Shown piece by piece: positions 14,841 through 16,787 of a stretch of 16,787 bases of DNA. The notes below the pieces were generated by a model. The model was not told where the DNA came from. It saw only the letters and a program-made list of their open reading frames with translations, and did not search any database. How positions within the stretch are numbered: position 1 is the stretch's first letter; the number at the start of each line of letters is the position of its first letter. Source of the stretch: UBA6136 sp039795615 (GTDB taxonomy: Bacteria > Pseudomonadota > Gammaproteobacteria > Methylococcales > Methylococcaceae); assembly GCA_039795615.1 (NCBI GenBank), contig JBDKLO010000174.1, positions 1 through 16,787 of the forward strand, written 5' to 3'. The translations under genes and the position numbers were made by a program.

Positions 14841-16320
14841 GGGGAGAATGGCGCTGCCTCAGTAGCGGCCAGACTTCAAGCGCCGTTACCAGTAGAAGAT
14901 AACCGCCAAAAAGAAGCGCGCCTGCCGCAATGGCATTCAGACCCAGACGGAGCTCGACCAAGGGTTGGGCGAGCGTCAATCCGACGGAAGAAAGAAGATA
15001 CGCGCCGATTCGGGCCACCGGATAAGGAACGGGGTAGAAATAACGCCCCAGCACCCAGGACAGAAGCACCATCGCGGCGTAGCAGACCAGGGTCGCCCAT
15101 GCCGAACCCACATAACCATATTTTGGAATGAGCGCGACGTTCAGAGCGACCGTCAAGGCCGCCCCCAAAATGGAAACCCAAGCGCCCCAACTCGTTCGAT
15201 CCGTCAGTTTGTACCAGATCGACAGGTTGATATAGATGCCGAGCAAGAGATTGGCCATCAAGAGAATCGGAACAATGCCAAGACCTTCCCGGTACTCTTC
15301 GCCGATGAAGTACTTGAAGACATCCAGAAAAAGGACGACCCCAAGATAAATGCCGCTGCAGCAAATCACAAAGTAACGCATCACCAATGCGTAGGCCTGC
15401 TTCGCATCCGACCGACCCGCCATGGAGAAGAAGAAGGGCTCCCCGGCGTAACGGAAGGCTTGGACGAAAAGTGTCATCAGGATTGAGAGCTTGTAGCAGG
15501 CCCCATAGATACCCAACATGCGGAGATTGGTCGCAAGGTCATAGGGCAGAAGGTATTTCAGGATCGCCCGATCGAGCATCTCATTGATCATGCCCGCAAA
15601 ACCGATGATCACCATCGGCAAGGCATAACGGAGCATGGGCCGGATCAGTCGGAGCCCCCCGGCAAAATCGATACGACGGAATTCGGGCAACAACAGCACC
15701 CATTTGGCCGCACTCCCGATGAGATTCGCGAGAAAGATGGCACCGACTCCGATGTCAGGGTTCAGCCATTGGTCCCACGGAAACTGAGGCCATTTGAGGC
15801 GAAACGCCGGAATCCCCAGAATAAACAGGAGGTTGAGGCCGATCGTGAGCAGAATCTCGGTGAGCTTGATGGCCGCAAATCGAATAGCGCGCTCTTGGGC
15901 GCGAAGCCGCGCAAAAGGCAGTGCACAAATGGCATCGGTCGCAAGAATCAGGCTAAACCAAACCACATACTCGGGATGCTCGGGATATCGAAGCCAAATC
16001 GACAGAGGCTCCCGATAGCTGATGATCAGTCCCAGAAAAATCAGGTTTGCAGGAATCAGAACCCCGAGGGCGGCTCCATAAGCGGATGCATCCCCAACGC
16101 CGGGGCGCGTTCGAAACCTGAAATAGCCGGTCTCGAGGCCCAGCCCCAAAAGCACGGCAAAAAACCCAGCATAGGCATAGAACTCCGAAACCACACCATA
16201 CGCTTCAGCTGCAAAAACATAGGTGTAGAGCGGGACCAGAAGATAATTGAGGAACCGGCCAAGGATGCTGCTCAATCCATAGACCACGGTCTGGGACGCC
16301 AGCTTTCGGAGAGATTTCAT
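14836..16320 (-). CDS. MATE/Wzx-like polysaccharide flippase
   Basis: This 494-residue inner-membrane protein is made of about 12-14 hydrophobic segments. It resembles the oligosaccharide flippase (MATE/MOP) superfamily, whose members flip lipid-linked sugars across the inner membrane. The N-terminus (KLASQTVVYGLSSILGRFLN, then YLLVPLYTYVF) is characteristic of one Wzx-like group, and the C-terminal half has the polysaccharide-biosynthesis domain pattern (GYVGSAWATLVCY). I start at the ATG giving MKSLRKL because it aligns with that group; a TTG 87 bases upstream is possible but adds unlikely residues. The ribosome site is weak. No glycosyltransferase or sugar gene is beside it, which is unusual for Wzx. 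The substrate is unknown. Confidence 0.8.
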   Translation of the reverse strand: MKSLRKLASQTVVYGLSSILGRFLNYLLVPLYTYVFAAEAYGVVSEFYAYAGFFAVLLGLGLETGYFRFRTRPGVGDASAYGAALGVLIPANLIFLGLIISYREPLSIWLRYPEHPEYVVWFSLILATDAICALPFARLRAQERAIRFAAIKLTEILLTIGLNLLFILGIPAFRLKWPQFPWDQWLNPDIGVGAIFLANLIGSAAKWVLLLPEFRRIDFAGGLRLIRPMLRYALPMVIIGFAGMINEMLDRAILKYLLPYDLATNLRMLGIYGACYKLSILMTLFVQAFRYAGEPFFFSMAGRSDAKQAYALVMRYFVICCSGIYLGVVLFLDVFKYFIGEEYREGLGIVPILLMANLLLGIYINLSIWYKLTDRTSWGAWVSILGAALTVALNVALIPKYGYVGSAWATLVCYAAMVLLSWVLGRYFYPVPYPVARIGAYLLSSVGLTLAQPLVELRLGLNAIAAGALLFGGYLLLVTALEVWPLLRQRHSPR

Positions 16321-16347
16321 GGGCAATCGGATGAGAAGTGTTGTCCC

Positions 16348-16376
16348 ATTGTAATGGCCGCAAGGACCCTTCCCAA
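16348..16376 (-). promoter_or_regulatory. Probable promoter of the flippase gene
   Basis: On the minus strand TTGGGA (16376-16371), 17 bases of spacer and TACAAT (16353-16348) form a good sigma-70-type promoter. The -10 box ends 27 bases before the chosen ATG, supporting the start at 16320 over the TTG at 16407, which lies upstream of this promoter. Confidence 0.55.
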
Positions 16377-16389
16377 GGACCTTGCCATT

Positions 16390-16418
16390 TTGGCTTTTCC
16401 CGTTCAAGCAGATACCAT
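16390..16418 (+). promoter_or_regulatory. Possible ftsE promoter
   Basis: TTGGCT at 16390-16395, a 17-base spacer and TACCAT at 16413-16418 each match the consensus at four of six positions. It lies 47 bases upstream of the ftsE ATG and back to back with the flippase promoter. Confidence 0.4.
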
Positions 16419-16465
16419 GAGCTCAGACGAGCTTTCCACGGTACCCCGACCGGCCCGACACCCGC

Positions 16466-16787
16466 ATGATCGAATTTCAGAATGTCACCAAGCGTTATCC
16501 CGAAAGCGGCGAAGCCCTCTCCGACGTCAGCTTTCGGATTGAACGCGGTGAATTGGCGTTTCTGACCGGACATTCCGGCGCCGGGAAAAGCACCCTCCTT
16601 CGGCTGATTCCCGCATTTGAGCGCCCAAGCCGGGGGAATATCATCCTTGACGGGGTTCATGTCCCCAAGCTCAACAATCGGCAAATTCCTCATCTTCGCC
16701 GAAAGCTGGGCCTGATTTTCCAGGACTACCGGCTTTTGAATGACCGCAGTGTCTTTGAAAATGTCGCGCTCCCGCTCCACATCACGG
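16466..16787 (+). CDS. ftsE: Cell-division ATP-binding protein FtsE (partial, N-terminal 107 residues)
   Basis: FtsE is the ATPase of the FtsEX complex, which activates septal peptidoglycan hydrolases during division. The gene starts at the ATG giving MIEFQNVTKRYP and runs open off the right edge, so about half is present. Walker A is GHSGAGKS at 35-42 in the FtsE-typical context AFLTGHSGAGKSTLLRLI; ERPS at 52-55 and the Q-loop FQDYRLLNDRSV from F85 (Q86, D87) also match FtsE. Where E. coli has ICGIERPS this protein has IPAFERPS. No clear ribosome site precedes the ATG. FtsX is expected next, outside the window. Confidence 0.93.
   Translation, partial: MIEFQNVTKRYPESGEALSDVSFRIERGELAFLTGHSGAGKSTLLRLIPAFERPSRGNIILDGVHVPKLNNRQIPHLRRKLGLIFQDYRLLNDRSVFENVALPLHIT

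Noticed and set aside
15769..16542. A 257-codon plus-strand open frame opposite the flippase gene and into ftsE
   Set aside because: It is antisense to a clear membrane protein and then runs out of frame into ftsE; the translation has no recognisable domain.

Overview
The window is core chromosome of a gammaproteobacterium, probably a free-living, moderately GC-rich species. The evidence is gene content and order: a tRNA-Tyr/Gly/Thr-tuf-tRNA-Trp-secE block, a TPR lipoprotein-lolB-ispE-tRNA-Gln-prs-rplY-pth block, hemA-prfA-prmC, priA, and ftsE. LolB implies an outer membrane, and HemA (glutamyl-tRNA reductase) implies the C5 haem pathway. I cannot name the genus. I see no mobile element, CRISPR array, rRNA gene or phage gene.

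Layout. On the minus strand (read right to left) one long transcription unit runs from about 7390 to 1741: a TPR lipoprotein, lolB, ispE, tRNA-Gln, prs, rplY and pth. Two ATGA overlaps and short gaps link its genes. Directly after it, from a strong sigma-70-type promoter whose -35 box covers the pth stop codon, comes the translation block tRNA-Tyr, tRNA-Gly, tRNA-Thr, tuf, tRNA-Trp and the first ten codons of a probable secE, which leaves the window at position 1. On the plus strand from 7426, hemA, prfA, prmC and a small JAMM/MPN-like gene form an operon with gaps of 4 to 22 bases. A minus-strand HNH endonuclease gene converges on that operon and diverges from plus-strand priA. After a 270-base gap comes a 183-residue protein with a histone-H1-like Lys/Ala/Pro tail and a truncated-globin-like domain. 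It converges on a minus-strand MATE/Wzx-type flippase, which diverges from ftsE. The ftsE gene runs off the right edge.

Together the genes serve translation (EF-Tu, tRNAs, L25, peptidyl-tRNA hydrolase, RF1 and its methylase), precursor supply (PRPP, isoprenoid and haem biosynthesis), outer-membrane lipoprotein insertion (LolB), replication restart (PriA) and division (FtsE).

Most of the window is ordinary housekeeping sequence. I did not find a clear new multi-gene system. The parts worth a second look are the JAMM-like protein that appears to have lost most of its zinc-binding residues, the H1-tail/globin-like fusion, and the flippase that stands outside any glycan cluster.
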